Source: Leifsonia williamsii (GTDB lineage Bacteria > Actinomycetota > Actinomycetes > Actinomycetales > Microbacteriaceae). From it: a stretch of DNA of 64,000 nucleotides. Location of the stretch: assembly GCF_030433685.1 (NCBI RefSeq), contig NZ_JAROCF010000001.1, forward strand, positions 3,224,001 to 3,288,000, given 5' to 3'. How positions within the stretch are numbered: the first letter of the stretch is position 1; every line of letters begins with the position of its first letter. The notes under the pieces were generated by a model that was not told where the DNA came from, ran no database searches, and was given only the letters and a program-made list of their open reading frames with translations. Of the stretch, positions 32,404 to 43,442 are shown piece after piece. Both the position numbers and the translations under genes were made by a program.

Positions 32404-32915
32404 CCGGCGACGTCGACCTGGCACTGGCAGACCTCGGGCGACCAGTCGCCGCGGGCCAGCGCGAGGTCACCGATCGGGTTCACGCCCGGCCCCGCCGCGA
32501 GGGCGTGCGCGGCGAGGGCGTGCAGGCACTTCACCCGGGAGGGCATGCCTCCCGCCGAGATGCCGGCGATCTCGTCGACGACCGCGATCGACTCCCGGTC
32601 GGCGAGGTACTGCTCGTGCGCGGCGGCGTACTGGGCGCGCACCTCCTCGTCGTCGGCGAGGAGGTCGTTGTACTCGACCATCACCTGCGTGGCCTCGAGC
32701 GCCGACATCGCGGCGGTCGCTGCGGGGTGCGTCAGGTAGTAGAAGGTCGGGAACGGCGTGCCGTCGGCCAGGCGTGGCGCGGTGCTCACGACGGTCGGCC
32801 GGCCGCACACGCAGCGCGCGGCGATGCCGACGACGTCGCGGGCGGGGCGGCCCAGCTGGCCGGTGACGACGGCGATGTCCTCGTCGGTCACGGGATCGAA
32901 GGGGGGTCTGGTCAT
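32400..32915 (-). CDS. DUF501 domain-containing protein
   Basis: A 171-residue actinobacterial protein of unknown function. The paired motif RCVCGRPTVVST near the N-terminus and VKCLHALAAHALAAGPGVNP near the C-terminus (Cys and His possibly binding a metal) is the family mark. It is regularly encoded between divIC/ftsB and an exopolyphosphatase or protease gene downstream of enolase, as here. It lies 10 nt downstream of the ftsB-like gene and overlaps the protease start. Confidence 0.9.
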   Translation of the reverse strand: MTRPPFDPVTDEDIAVVTGQLGRPARDVVGIAARCVCGRPTVVSTAPRLADGTPFPTFYYLTHPAATAAMSALEATQVMVEYNDLLADDEEVRAQYAAAHEQYLADRESIAVVDEIAGISAGGMPSRVKCLHALAAHALAAGPGVNPIGDLALARGDWSPEVCQCQVDVAG

Positions 32916-32925
32916 GCTGGTGCGC

Positions 32926-33459
32926 TCACTGCGAGGGGGTCGGGGTGGGGGTCGGGGTCGGGGCGGGCGCGCCGCCGGTCAGCTGATCCGGCGTCGCGTC
33001 GGTCAGGCCGGCGCCGACGAACGACGAGAAGAGCGAGCCGACCCAGTCGGTCTTGGTCTTCTGCAGCCGGGAGCTGACGGGCGTCTCCGCCTGCCGGGCC
33101 GCCGGTGGCCGGTCGTCGATGACGAGGTAGGAGATCTCGCCAGGCATCACGTAGTAGAGCCGGTCACGCGCCTGGGCCCGCAGGTAGCTCGGGTCGTTCC
33201 AGCGGGCCCGCTGGTCGTGGAGGTGGTCGACCTGCTTCGACAGCGCGTCGACGGCGGCCTGCTGGTCGGCGATCTGCTGCCGCTGGGTGATGAACGACTG
33301 GAGCGTCGGCGCGAGGATCACGACCGCCAGCACCACCGCGCCCATCATCACGAGCGAGAACGCCGAGAAGTGGATGCCGCGCAGCCAGCGCCCGGTGCCC
33401 GACGGCCCCGACAGGGTGACGGGGACGCGACGGGAGTCGCGCGCGGGACGCTTCGGCAT
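32926..33459 (-). CDS. Septum formation initiator protein (FtsB/DivIC family)
   Basis: A 177-residue single-pass membrane protein with a basic cytosolic N-terminus (MPKRPARDSRRVP), a membrane helix (about residues 32-54) and a coiled coil (about 55-90, QRQQIADQQAAVDALSKQVD). Then come PSYLRAQARDRLYYVMPGE, a family motif, and a Pro/Thr-rich tail. FtsB/DivIC joins FtsL and FtsQ in the divisome. The ATG at 33459 is preceded by TACGAT 7 nt upstream. An ATG at 33468 would fall within that box. It heads the ftsB-DUF501-protease operon. Confidence 0.9.
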   Translation of the reverse strand: MPKRPARDSRRVPVTLSGPSGTGRWLRGIHFSAFSLVMMGAVVLAVVILAPTLQSFITQRQQIADQQAAVDALSKQVDHLHDQRARWNDPSYLRAQARDRLYYVMPGEISYLVIDDRPPAARQAETPVSSRLQKTKTDWVGSLFSSFVGAGLTDATPDQLTGGAPAPTPTPTPTPSQ

Positions 33460-33466
33460 GCTCCCC

Positions 33467-33472
33467 ATCGTA
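33467..33472 (-). promoter_or_regulatory. Putative -10 box (TACGAT) of ftsB-like operon
   Basis: TACGAT lies 7 nt before the ATG at 33459 and decides between two in-frame ATGs. It predicts a leaderless operon mRNA. Confidence 0.45.
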
Positions 33473-33493
33473 GGCGACGGCCCTGTGCGGGGC

Positions 33494-33742
33494 TCAGAGC
33501 AGCGTGGCGAGGCGCAGGATGCCGAGGGCGATGAGCGCCGCTCCCCCGCCGGCGAACACCGCGCCGAGCGCACGGGCGTCGCGCGGGCGGAACCGGCGCC
33601 GCGCCTCCGCGTCGGCGAAGAAGGCCGCCGCCGAGCCCGGGCGCAGCAGCAGGTACACGCCGAGCAGGGTGAAGAGCCCGGCCAGCGCGAGGAACAGCAC
33701 GAGCGGGCCGACGTCTCCCGAGCCTCCCGCGCTGACCTGCAT
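33494..33742 (-). CDS. Small two-helix membrane protein, 82 residues
   Basis: A hypothetical protein with two hydrophobic helices (about residues 12-32 and 58-80) separated by a charged loop (DAEARRRFRPRDAR). It probably forms a hairpin with a cytosolic loop. No motif identifies a function. It lies between eno and the ftsB-like gene on the same strand, and a terminator-like hairpin separates it from eno. The start ATG at 33742 has no clear Shine-Dalgarno. Confidence 0.7.
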   Translation of the reverse strand: MQVSAGGSGDVGPLVLFLALAGLFTLLGVYLLLRPGSAAAFFADAEARRRFRPRDARALGAVFAGGGAALIALGILRLATLL

Positions 33743-33797
33743 GCTGGCATTCTCGCACCGCGACGGCCGGCGGGCGGGGTGGCGGCGCGGGGACGAC

Positions 33798-33830
33798 GAA
33801 GGGCGCCCGGCACGCGGCCGGACGCCCTTC
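33798..33830. terminator. Terminator hairpin downstream of eno
   Basis: The stem GAAGGGCG/CGCCCTTC continues as CCGGC/GCCGG around an ACGCG loop. It lies 18 bp past the eno stop codon. No T-tract follows, as is usual in this genome. Confidence 0.65.
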
Positions 33831-33847
33831 GCGGTGAACGGAACTGC

Positions 33848-35167
<1,320 letters not shown>

Positions 35168-35180
35168 TCAGTCTAGGGGT

Positions 35181-35771
35181 TCAATGCAACGCGGCGTCCG
35201 CCGGGCCGACCGTCCAGGCCTCGAAGCGCACGGTCAGGTCGGCGCGGCTCGGCGCGCTGATCAGCGGGCCTGCGGATGCCTGCGCATCGGGCGCCAGGTA
35301 CGCCACGCGGACCAGCCGGAACGGCTCGTCGCCCGCCCGCGCGCGCACCGTGATCGCGTCGCCGGCGCGGCTGACGCGGATGGTGATCCTCCGGCCCGCC
35401 CAGTCGGGCACCGGCGCGACGGACCAGTCCGAGAAGCGGTGCGTGACGACGGCGCCGAGCTGCAGGGCGCCGTCGGCGAACTCCACGCCGGCCTTGGTCC
35501 AGTGCTCGTCGTCGACGCGCACGAAGACGCCGGCCTGGTCGAACTCGCCGGAGAAGTCGCCCGTGAACGCGACCTCGACGGCCGTGCCGGGATCGAGCGG
35601 AGCCAGGAGGGCGTGCTCGCTGTCGTGCACGAACCCGTACGCGGTCGTGCGCCACGCGTCGCTGCCCTCCACCGCGGTCACGAGGAGGGCGTCGCCGTCG
35701 GGCCGCACGGCGGCCGGCTCATGCGTCCATCGCCCCGCGCTCCACGGGACGGCGGAGGCGGAGGCGGTCAC
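35181..35771 (-). CDS. DUF1349 domain-containing protein
   Basis: A 196-residue cytosolic protein of the DUF1349 family, which has a concanavalin-like jelly-roll fold. Typical segments are DQAGVFVRVDDEHWTKAGVE and FSDWSVAPVPDW. Relatives include yeast Yfr/regulator-like and bacterial proteins of unknown biochemical role, possibly carbohydrate-binding. Its GTG start overlaps the hisS stop codon (GTGA), so it is translationally coupled to hisS. A 52-bp gap separates it from eno. Confidence 0.85.
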   Translation of the reverse strand: MTASASAVPWSAGRWTHEPAAVRPDGDALLVTAVEGSDAWRTTAYGFVHDSEHALLAPLDPGTAVEVAFTGDFSGEFDQAGVFVRVDDEHWTKAGVEFADGALQLGAVVTHRFSDWSVAPVPDWAGRRITIRVSRAGDAITVRARAGDEPFRLVRVAYLAPDAQASAGPLISAPSRADLTVRFEAWTVGPADAALH

Positions 35772-37060
35772 GACAGCGCCTTGAACTCGAGCGAGGAGGC
35801 GTCGGCCGTGTCGGCGTTGACGAACGCGAACGAGCGGTACCCGGAGGCCGCCGCGCGGTCGAGCACGGCCTTCAGGTTCTTCGCGCGGCGGTCGAGGCGG
35901 ACCCGGCGGCCCGAGGCGATCAGCTCCGTCTTGATCGCGGCCAGCCTGTCCAATGGCACGGCCGGGTCGTACACGAGCACGACCGACTCGGAGGTCGCGT
36001 CCTCCGGCACCTCGATCAGGTCGACGACACGCTCGAAGCCGATGGAGAAGCCCGCGGCCGGGACGTCGGTGCCGAGGAAGCGCCCGATCATGCCGTCGTA
36101 GCGGCCTCCGCCGCCGACCGAACTGCCCGATCCGGGGTGCGCGATCTCGAAGATGGTGCCGGTGTAGTAGCCCATGCCACGCACGAGCGTCGGGTCGAAG
36201 CGCAGCCGCACGCCGGTCGGGAGGGTGTCGAGCGCGTGTGCGAGCGCCTCCAGCTCGGCCACGGCGTCGGGGTCCATGCCCGTGGGCAGGATGCCCGTGA
36301 TCGCCTCGACGGTCAGCTCCACGCCGCCGTCGGCCAGGTGCGGCTCGAGCCCGGAGAGGATGCCGCCCAGCACGGCCGCGGAGTCGGCTCCGCCCTCGCT
36401 GAGCTCGGCGACCACGCCCTCCGCCCCGATCTTGTCGAGCTTGTCGACCGAGATCAGTACCTGCGGCCAGCGGTCCTCGGCGAACCCGCAGTACTCCAGC
36501 AGGCCGTTCAGGATGCGGCGGTCGTTGATGCGGATGGTGCAGTCGGTGAGGCCGAGCGCCTCCAGCGCCGCCGCCGTCGCGGTGATCAGCTCGACCTCCG
36601 CCAGCTGCGTGCCCTCGCCGATGATGTCGATGTCGCACTGCACGAACTGGCGGTAGCGACCCTTCTGCGGGCGCTCGGCGCGCCAGACCGGCGCGATCTG
36701 GATCGACCGGAACACCGGCGGCAGCTCGGCGCGGTGCGTCGCGTAGAACCGGGCCAGCGGCACCGTCAGGTCGAACCGCAGGCCGAGGTCGCAGAGCGCG
36801 AGCATGTCGCCGGTCTCGAGCGCGGCGCGCAGGTCGTCGCCGTCGAGCCCGCGCTTGAGCACGCTGAACGCCAGCTTCTCGTTGTCGCCGCCGAGGCCCG
36901 AGTGGAGTCGCGCCACATCCTCGACGACCGGGGTCTCGATCTCGTCGAAGCCGTGGGAGGCGAAGCTCCTCCTGATCACACCGAGCGCATGCTCCCGGCG
37001 GGCCTTCTCTGCGGGGAGGAAGTCGCGCATGCCGCGGGGCGGGGTGATCGGAGAGGCCAT
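35768..37060 (-). CDS. hisS: Histidine--tRNA ligase
   Basis: A 430-residue class II aminoacyl-tRNA synthetase. Motif 1 region PPRGMRDFLPAEKARRE (start of the catalytic core), motif 2 FRSIQIAPVWRAERPQKGRYRQF (in part), histidine A and B loops in RFDPTLVRGMGYYTGTIFE (given in part), and motif 3 with GFSIGFERV. The C-terminal anticodon-binding domain spans about 335-430. This matches the shorter, HisRS2-like form found in many actinobacteria. Its length and intact motifs suggest that it is the functional enzyme. It is cotranscribed with the DUF1349 gene. Confidence 0.96.
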   Translation of the reverse strand: MASPITPPRGMRDFLPAEKARREHALGVIRRSFASHGFDEIETPVVEDVARLHSGLGGDNEKLAFSVLKRGLDGDDLRAALETGDMLALCDLGLRFDLTVPLARFYATHRAELPPVFRSIQIAPVWRAERPQKGRYRQFVQCDIDIIGEGTQLAEVELITATAAALEALGLTDCTIRINDRRILNGLLEYCGFAEDRWPQVLISVDKLDKIGAEGVVAELSEGGADSAAVLGGILSGLEPHLADGGVELTVEAITGILPTGMDPDAVAELEALAHALDTLPTGVRLRFDPTLVRGMGYYTGTIFEIAHPGSGSSVGGGGRYDGMIGRFLGTDVPAAGFSIGFERVVDLIEVPEDATSESVVLVYDPAVPLDRLAAIKTELIASGRRVRLDRRAKNLKAVLDRAAASGYRSFAFVNADTADASSLEFKALS

Positions 37061-37341
37061 GCCTTGATTCTTCCATGCGGCGCCCGCCCGCCGTCGCGCA
37101 GATCACGGAACGGTAACGGGGGGGTATGGCGCACGAAGGGTTCGCGGGCTTACCATGTGGGCGTTGCCACCCTGATGCCGCGTCACCGGCGCGGTGCGGT
37201 GGTGTCCCGCCAGGACCTGGCATGAGCCGCATCCCGTCCGACCGCGCCGAGGTGCTCGCTGCCAGACACGACAGGCCGACACGGCGTCCACGATGACCGG
37301 ACACCCTGTCGGCCGCTGTCGTCAGAGCCCCTGCGCGGCAG
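37061..37341. other. Intergenic region, hisS upstream / siderophore operon end
   Basis: 281 bp with no convincing gene. It holds a hairpin at 37274-37314 (GGCCGACA/TGTCGGCC with inner GTCC/GGAC), a candidate terminator for the siderophore ABC operon, and the presumed hisS promoter. A 56-codon reading frame at 37126-37296 was judged non-coding. Confidence 0.6.
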
Positions 37342-38151
37342 TCAGGCCGTGTGATGCCGCCCCAGCGGCACCACCAGCGGCGTCCCCGTCACGGGGTCCG
37401 GTGCGACCACCGACTCCACGCCGAACACGTCGCGCACGAGCCGGGGCGTGACCACGTCCGCCGGAGCGCCGGCCGCGACGATCGCGCCCGAGCGCATGGC
37501 GACGAGGTGGCCGGCGTAGCGCGCGGCCAGGTTGAGGTCGTGCAGGACCATCACGACCGTCGTCCCGCGGGCGGCGTTGAGGTCGAGCAGCAGGTCGAGC
37601 ACGTCGAGCTGGTGGCTGATGTCGAGGAAGGTCGTCGGCTCGTCGAGGAGCAGGATGCCGGTGCGCTGGGCGAGCGCCATCGCGATCCAGACGCGCTGGC
37701 GCTGGCCGCCGGAGAGCTCGTCCACCGGGCGCTCCGCCAGCTCGGCGACGCCGGTGGCGATCATCGCCTCCGCGACGGCCTCGTCGTCCTCGGCCGTCCA
37801 GCGTCGGAACCAGCCCTGGTGCGGGTAGCGGCCGCGCGAGACGAGGTCGGCGACGGTGATCCCGTCGGGCGCGGTCGGTGTCTGCGGCAGCAGGCCCAGG
37901 CGCGTCGCGACCTGTTTGGTCGGCAGCGAGTGGAGGTCCGCCCCATCGAGCAGGACGGCGCCCGCTGTCGGCGGGAGCAGCCGCGAGAGGCCGCGCAGCA
38001 GCGTGGACTTGCCGCAGGCGTTCGGCCCCACGATGGCGGTCACCTCGCCGCGCGGGAGCTCGAGGTCGAGGTCGTCGACGACGACCCTCCCCTCGTAGGC
38101 CAGGGTCAGGCCGCCGGCGGCGAGCTCGGCGTGCGATGCGGTGTCGGTCAT
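37342..38151 (-). CDS. Iron-siderophore ABC transporter ATP-binding protein (FecE/FepC-like)
   Basis: A 269-residue ATPase. It has Walker A IVGPNACGKSTLLRGL, signature ELSGGQRQRVWIAMAL, Walker B ILLLDEPTTFLDI, and LHDLNLAARYAGH. This is the FecE/FepC/BtuD subgroup that powers import of ferric siderophores or haem/cobalamin. Its ATG is 1 nt after the stop codon of the second permease. It is the last gene of a four-gene iron uptake operon. Confidence 0.93.
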   Translation of the reverse strand: MTDTASHAELAAGGLTLAYEGRVVVDDLDLELPRGEVTAIVGPNACGKSTLLRGLSRLLPPTAGAVLLDGADLHSLPTKQVATRLGLLPQTPTAPDGITVADLVSRGRYPHQGWFRRWTAEDDEAVAEAMIATGVAELAERPVDELSGGQRQRVWIAMALAQRTGILLLDEPTTFLDISHQLDVLDLLLDLNAARGTTVVMVLHDLNLAARYAGHLVAMRSGAIVAAGAPADVVTPRLVRDVFGVESVVAPDPVTGTPLVVPLGRHHTA

Positions 38152-38152
38152 G

Positions 38153-39232
38153 TCAGCCTCCCCGGCCGATCCGATTGGTCCTGGTGAGCAGCCACAGCAG
38201 GTAGGGCGCGCCGACGATCCCGGTCACGACGCCGACCGGGAACACGACGCCCGGCACCGCGAACTGCGCGACGATGTCGGAGACGACGAGCACGAGCGCG
38301 CCGACGAGCGCCGATGGCACGAGCGCGAGCGAACCGCGACCGACGAGCCGGCGGGCGATCGGCGCCGCGAGGAACGCGACGAACGAAACGGGGCCCGCCA
38401 TCGACACGGCGACCGCGGCCAGCGCGACGGCGACCGCGACGACGAGGAGGCGCGTCCGCTCGGTCCGCACGCCGATCCCCGCGGCCAGGTCGTCGCCGAG
38501 CCCGAGCGCGGCGAGCGGGCGGCCGAGCAGCAGCGCGCACGGGATCAGCACCACGGCGCCGACGCCGAGCACCAGCAGAGCCGTGCTGTCGACGTTGTTC
38601 AGGCTCCCCGTGATCCACACCAGCGCCTGCTGCACGTCGTTGAGGTCCGCGGTCGTGAGGACGTAAGAGACGAACCCGGTGCAGACGGCGGCCACGCCGA
38701 TCCCGACCAGCACGAACCGGTAGCCGCTCACGCCGCGGCGCCAGGCCAGCAGGTAGATCAGGGCGGCGGCGACCAACGTGCCGGCCAGCACGATTCCCGA
38801 GAGCGCCAGGCCGGTGATGCCGAACCAGACCAGCGCGACGGCGCCCGACGCGCTCGCGGCGGCGGTGATGCCGATGATGTCCGGGCTCGCGAGCGGGTTG
38901 CGGGCGACCGACTGGATCAGGGCCCCCGAGAGGCCGAGGCACGCACCGACGAGCGCGGCCGCGACCAGGCGCGGGAGGCGCAGCTGCAGGATGACGAAGG
39001 ACGTCAGCCGGTCAGCGCGGCCGACCAGGGCCGCGAGCACGTCCGCGGGCGCGAGCCCGGCCGCGCCCAGCGTGAGCGACACGGCCCCGACCAGCAGCAC
39101 GAGCACGGCGAGGACGACCGCGACTCGGAGCCCACGGCCGGTGCGGCGGCGACAGTCGGTCGCGATCGCGGCCGCAGCGCGGGCGGAGGAGGACGAGGAG
39201 GCGGCGGCGTCCGCGGTGCGCGCGGGGCTCAC
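38153..39232 (-). CDS. Iron-siderophore ABC transporter permease (FecD-like)
   Basis: A 359-residue FecCD-type permease with a low-complexity Ser/Ala N-terminus (SSSSSARAAAA) and about ten helices. The segments RLPRLVAAALVGACLGLSGA and SVARNPLASPDIIG are family hallmarks, and GPVSFVAFLAAPIARRL contains the coupling region. The GTG start overlaps the upstream permease stop codon (GTGA). It forms a heterodimer with the FecC-like permease. Confidence 0.92.
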   Translation of the reverse strand: MSPARTADAAASSSSSARAAAAIATDCRRRTGRGLRVAVVLAVLVLLVGAVSLTLGAAGLAPADVLAALVGRADRLTSFVILQLRLPRLVAAALVGACLGLSGALIQSVARNPLASPDIIGITAAASASGAVALVWFGITGLALSGIVLAGTLVAAALIYLLAWRRGVSGYRFVLVGIGVAAVCTGFVSYVLTTADLNDVQQALVWITGSLNNVDSTALLVLGVGAVVLIPCALLLGRPLAALGLGDDLAAGIGVRTERTRLLVVAVAVALAAVAVSMAGPVSFVAFLAAPIARRLVGRGSLALVPSALVGALVLVVSDIVAQFAVPGVVFPVGVVTGIVGAPYLLWLLTRTNRIGRGG

Positions 39233-40305
39233 AGGCTCGCCGGCTTCCGGCGGCGCACGAGTGCGATGAACAGCGGGGCCCCGACGAAGGCCATCACGAC
39301 GCCGACCTGCAGCTCGCCGGGGCGCGCGACGACTCTCCCGATCACGTCGCAGACGATCAGCAGGGTCGGCGCGATGACGGCCGAGAAGGCGAGGATGCGG
39401 CGGTAGTCGCTGCCGACGACCCAGCGTGCGGCGTGCGGCACGACGAGGCCCACGAACGCGATCGGGCCGACCGCCGCAGTGGCCGAGCCGCAGAGCAGCA
39501 CGATCGCGATGCCGCTCAGCACGCGTGCGAGCCCGACGCGCTGACCGAGCCCGCGGGCGACGTCGTCGCCGAGCGCCAGCCCGTTGAGCACCCGGCCGAG
39601 CCCGAAGGCGATCACCGCGCCGACGGCGAGCGTCGGCAGCACCTGCAGGAGCACGCCGAGATTGCGTCCGGCGAGCGAGCCGACCTGCCAGAACCGCATC
39701 GTGTCGAGCGAGACCCGGCTGGTCAGCATGACGGCCGTGATGAGCGAGCCGAGCGCAGCCGAGACCGCGGCTCCGGCGAGCGCGAGCTTCACCGGCGTCG
39801 CCCCCTCCCGGCCCACTGACGACACGGCGTAGACGAGCGCCGCGGCGAGCGCCGCCCCGGCGAACGCGAACCACACGTAGCCCGAGACGCTGGTCACCCC
39901 CAGGAACGCGATGGCGACCACGACGGCGAGAGAGGCGCCGAAGTTGACGCCGAGGATGCCCGGATCGGCCAGCGGGTTGCGCGAGAGCCCCTGCATGACC
40001 GTGCCGGCCAGCCCGAGCGCGAGCCCGGCGGCGAGGCCGAGCAGCGTGCGCGGGAGACGGCTCCCGACCACCACGAGTGCGTCGGGGTCGCCGGGCGAGT
40101 AGTGGAGCAGCGCGTTCAGCACGTCGCCCGGCGCGATGGTGCGCGCCCCCACCATGAGGCTGAGCACGCACGCGATCAGCAGCGCGAGCACGGCGACGGC
40201 GAAGCCCAGGAGGGTACGCCGACGGCGCCGGCCGGCCGGGAGGGGCTCCCCGGTCCGGTCGACGCCGTTCGCCGCCGAGACGGCGCGCTGTGCGCTCGCG
40301 GGCAT
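39229..40305 (-). CDS. Iron-siderophore ABC transporter permease (FecC-like)
   Basis: A 358-residue FecCD-type permease with about ten helices. Marker segments are SRLPRTLLGLAAGLALGLAG, GLSRNPLADPGILGVN and GPIAFVGLVVPHAARWV, the last containing the ATPase contact loop. It begins 6 nt after the binding protein stop codon and overlaps the next permease. With the partner permease it forms the inner-membrane channel for a ferric siderophore. Confidence 0.92.
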   Translation of the reverse strand: MPASAQRAVSAANGVDRTGEPLPAGRRRRRTLLGFAVAVLALLIACVLSLMVGARTIAPGDVLNALLHYSPGDPDALVVVGSRLPRTLLGLAAGLALGLAGTVMQGLSRNPLADPGILGVNFGASLAVVVAIAFLGVTSVSGYVWFAFAGAALAAALVYAVSSVGREGATPVKLALAGAAVSAALGSLITAVMLTSRVSLDTMRFWQVGSLAGRNLGVLLQVLPTLAVGAVIAFGLGRVLNGLALGDDVARGLGQRVGLARVLSGIAIVLLCGSATAAVGPIAFVGLVVPHAARWVVGSDYRRILAFSAVIAPTLLIVCDVIGRVVARPGELQVGVVMAFVGAPLFIALVRRRKPASL

Positions 40306-40311
40306 GAAGCG

Positions 40312-41367
40312 TTACTTCACCTTGTCGGCGGCCTCGGCGAGCTGCGGGACGAACTTGTCGAGCGACCACGGGATGGCCAGCACGCTGGGCGCGCTGGTGG
40401 CGGCCACGTAGGACTCGCCGACCAGGGCGGCGAAGCGTCCCTCCTTGATGTTCGGCATCGCGGCGACCAGCGGGTCTGCCGTGAAGGCGTCGAGCGAGGC
40501 CTGGGTGTCGAAGTACATCACGAGCAGGTCGGCGTCGATCTTGGAGAGGTTCTCGTAGCTCAGCTGGTAGAAGAAGCTGCCGTCGCCCTTCGACGCGTCG
40601 AGGTCGGCGATGCTGGCCGAGTTCTTCATCCCGAGGTCGTTGAGGATCTGCACGCGCGGGTCCTCGGCGCGGTACACGTTGAGCACGCCCGGCTGGTTGG
40701 CGGCGGCGTAGAAGAAGGTCTTGTCCTTGATGACCGGGTGCTTGTCGGCGAGCGCGGACATGGCGTCCTCGGTCTTCGTGATCAGGGCCTCCGCCTCCTT
40801 CGACATGCCGAGCGCCTTGCCCACGATCGTGGTCTGGTCGCGCCAGCTCGTCGCCCACGGCTTCTCGGGGTAGGCGGCGACGGGGGCGATCTGGCTGAGC
40901 TTGTCGAACTCCTCCTGGGTCAGGCCGGAGTACGGCGCGAGGATGACGTCGGGCTTCGCCTTCACGAACTCCTCGAACGGCACCTCGCCGCTGTCGGCGT
41001 TGAGCAGCTGCGGGGTCGTGCCGCCGAGCTCCTTGATCTTGTCGGCGTCCCACGGGAGGACCTTGTCCTTGTTGCCGCCGTAAGTGAAGGCGGGCATGGC
41101 CACGGGCACGATGCCGAGGCCGAGGACGACGTCCTGCGCGCCCCAGCCCCAGGTCGCGATGCGCTCGGGCTTGGCGTCGATGGTGGTCTTTCCCAGCGCG
41201 CTGTCGACGGTCACCGGGAAGGAGCCGGTGCCGGAGGAGGAGGTGCTTCCGCTCTCGGGCGAGGCCGAGCTGCAACCGGTCAAAGCCAGCGCGACGGCGG
41301 CGACGACCGCGGACGCGGTCAGGGCGAGGCGCGACCGGCGGCGGCCGGAGCGGGCGGAGGCGTGCAT
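40312..41367 (-). CDS. Iron-siderophore ABC transporter substrate-binding lipoprotein
   Basis: A 351-residue exported lipoprotein with a lipobox LTGC (Cys about residue 32) and a Ser/Gly-rich linker. The class III binding protein fold is shown by the first-lobe segment RIATWGWGAQDVVLGLGIVP, KAKPDVILAPYSGLTQEEFD and a rigid helix between the lobes. It resembles FecB/FhuD-type ferric siderophore receptors; the chelator is not known and no siderophore synthesis genes are near. The start ATG follows AAGGAG by 7 nt. An IdeR-like box lies 49 bp upstream. Confidence 0.92.
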   Translation of the reverse strand: MHASARSGRRRSRLALTASAVVAAVALALTGCSSASPESGSTSSSGTGSFPVTVDSALGKTTIDAKPERIATWGWGAQDVVLGLGIVPVAMPAFTYGGNKDKVLPWDADKIKELGGTTPQLLNADSGEVPFEEFVKAKPDVILAPYSGLTQEEFDKLSQIAPVAAYPEKPWATSWRDQTTIVGKALGMSKEAEALITKTEDAMSALADKHPVIKDKTFFYAAANQPGVLNVYRAEDPRVQILNDLGMKNSASIADLDASKGDGSFFYQLSYENLSKIDADLLVMYFDTQASLDAFTADPLVAAMPNIKEGRFAALVGESYVAATSAPSVLAIPWSLDKFVPQLAEAADKVK

Positions 41368-41415
41368 GGGACTCCTTCGACGAGGAAACGGGGGGTCATC
41401 GTGCCGAGCGGCACA

Positions 41416-41434
41416 TTAGGGGAGCCTAACCTAA
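41416..41434 (-). promoter_or_regulatory. DtxR/IdeR-type iron box
   Basis: TTAGGTTAGGCTCCCCTAA matches the 19-bp IdeR/DtxR consensus TTAGGTTAGGCTAACCTAA at 17 of 19 positions. It lies upstream of the siderophore operon, so iron-replete repression by a DtxR-type regulator is expected. Confidence 0.85.
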
Positions 41435-41478
41435 CCTCGGCCACCCCCGCATCTCGCGTCACCGGATGCGGAGCATCG

Positions 41479-42162
41479 TCACAGTTCCGGCGCGGCGGCC
41501 TCGTGCTCCCGGATCTCCCCCTGCAGCTCGCGCAGCGTCGACCGCAGCGCACGCTCGGCGTCGAGCCCCTGCGCCTTCGCCGACGCGACGATGGCGAGCA
41601 GCAGCGGCCCGAGCTCGTCCTCGCTGCCCACCTGCACTCCCCCGGTCTCGCCCAGGTCGAGCAGCCCGACCTTCTCGGCGCGGCCGAGGAGCTTGTCGGC
41701 GAGGGCGAGGGAGGGCATGGCCTGCGGGATGCCGTCGAGCACGCTCGTGCGACCGGGCTTCTCGGCCTTCTTGAGGTCGTCCCAGAACCCGACCACGTCG
41801 TCCGCCGTCTCGGCCGTGCGGTCGCCGCCGAAGACGTGCGGGTGCCGGCCGATCATCTTCGCGGTCATGTGGGCGGCGACGTCCTGGATGTCGAAGTCCT
41901 CCCCCGGCGTGTGCGCCGCGATGTCGGCGTGGAAGAGCACCTGGTAGAGCACGTCGCCGAGCTCCTCGATCATCTCCTCGCGGTCGCCCGCCTCGATCGC
42001 CTCCACCAGCTCGTACGTCTCCTCGATGAGGTACTGGACGAGCGACGCGTGGGTCTGGTCGGCATCCCACGGGCAGCCGCCGGGGGCACGCAGCCGCGCG
42101 GTGATGGCGACGAGCTCGTCGAGCTTGGTTCCGTCGAACGTGGTGGGGGCCGAGTCGGTCAT
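41479..42162 (-). CDS. mazG: MazG family nucleoside triphosphate pyrophosphohydrolase
   Basis: A 227-residue all-alpha NTP pyrophosphohydrolase that removes non-canonical or oxidised nucleotides. The N-terminal MazG domain has LRAPGGCPWDADQTHASLVQYL (in part), the metal-binding EExxE patterns EETYELVEAI and EELGDVLYQVLFH. A partial second MazG-like half follows after the KVGFDW-type linker. The ATG at 42162 follows AAGGAG by 7 nt, and a more upstream ATG at 42192 would include that site. mfd lies nearby (separated by nhaA), a common neighbourhood. Confidence 0.92.
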   Translation of the reverse strand: MTDSAPTTFDGTKLDELVAITARLRAPGGCPWDADQTHASLVQYLIEETYELVEAIEAGDREEMIEELGDVLYQVLFHADIAAHTPGEDFDIQDVAAHMTAKMIGRHPHVFGGDRTAETADDVVGFWDDLKKAEKPGRTSVLDGIPQAMPSLALADKLLGRAEKVGLLDLGETGGVQVGSEDELGPLLLAIVASAKAQGLDAERALRSTLRELQGEIREHEAAAPEL

Positions 42163-42220
42163 CGGATGCTCCTTGCGCCGGGACTCCTCCATCCTCTCAC
42201 CGGCCTCCGGGGCCCGCCGC

Positions 42221-42226
42221 TAGACT
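42221..42226 (+). promoter_or_regulatory. Putative -10 box (TAGACT) of nhaA
   Basis: TAGACT lies 10 nt before the GTG at 42237, so the leader would be only a few bases long. It supports the longer NhaA form. Confidence 0.4.
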
Positions 42227-42236
42227 GTCCGCTGGT

Positions 42237-43442
<1,206 letters not shown>

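Noticed and set aside
37126..37296. A 56-codon frame with cysteines (PCGRCH) between hisS and the siderophore operon
   Set aside because: Third codon positions are not GC-biased as in neighbouring genes, it overlaps the terminator hairpin, and there is no promoter or convincing ribosome binding site.
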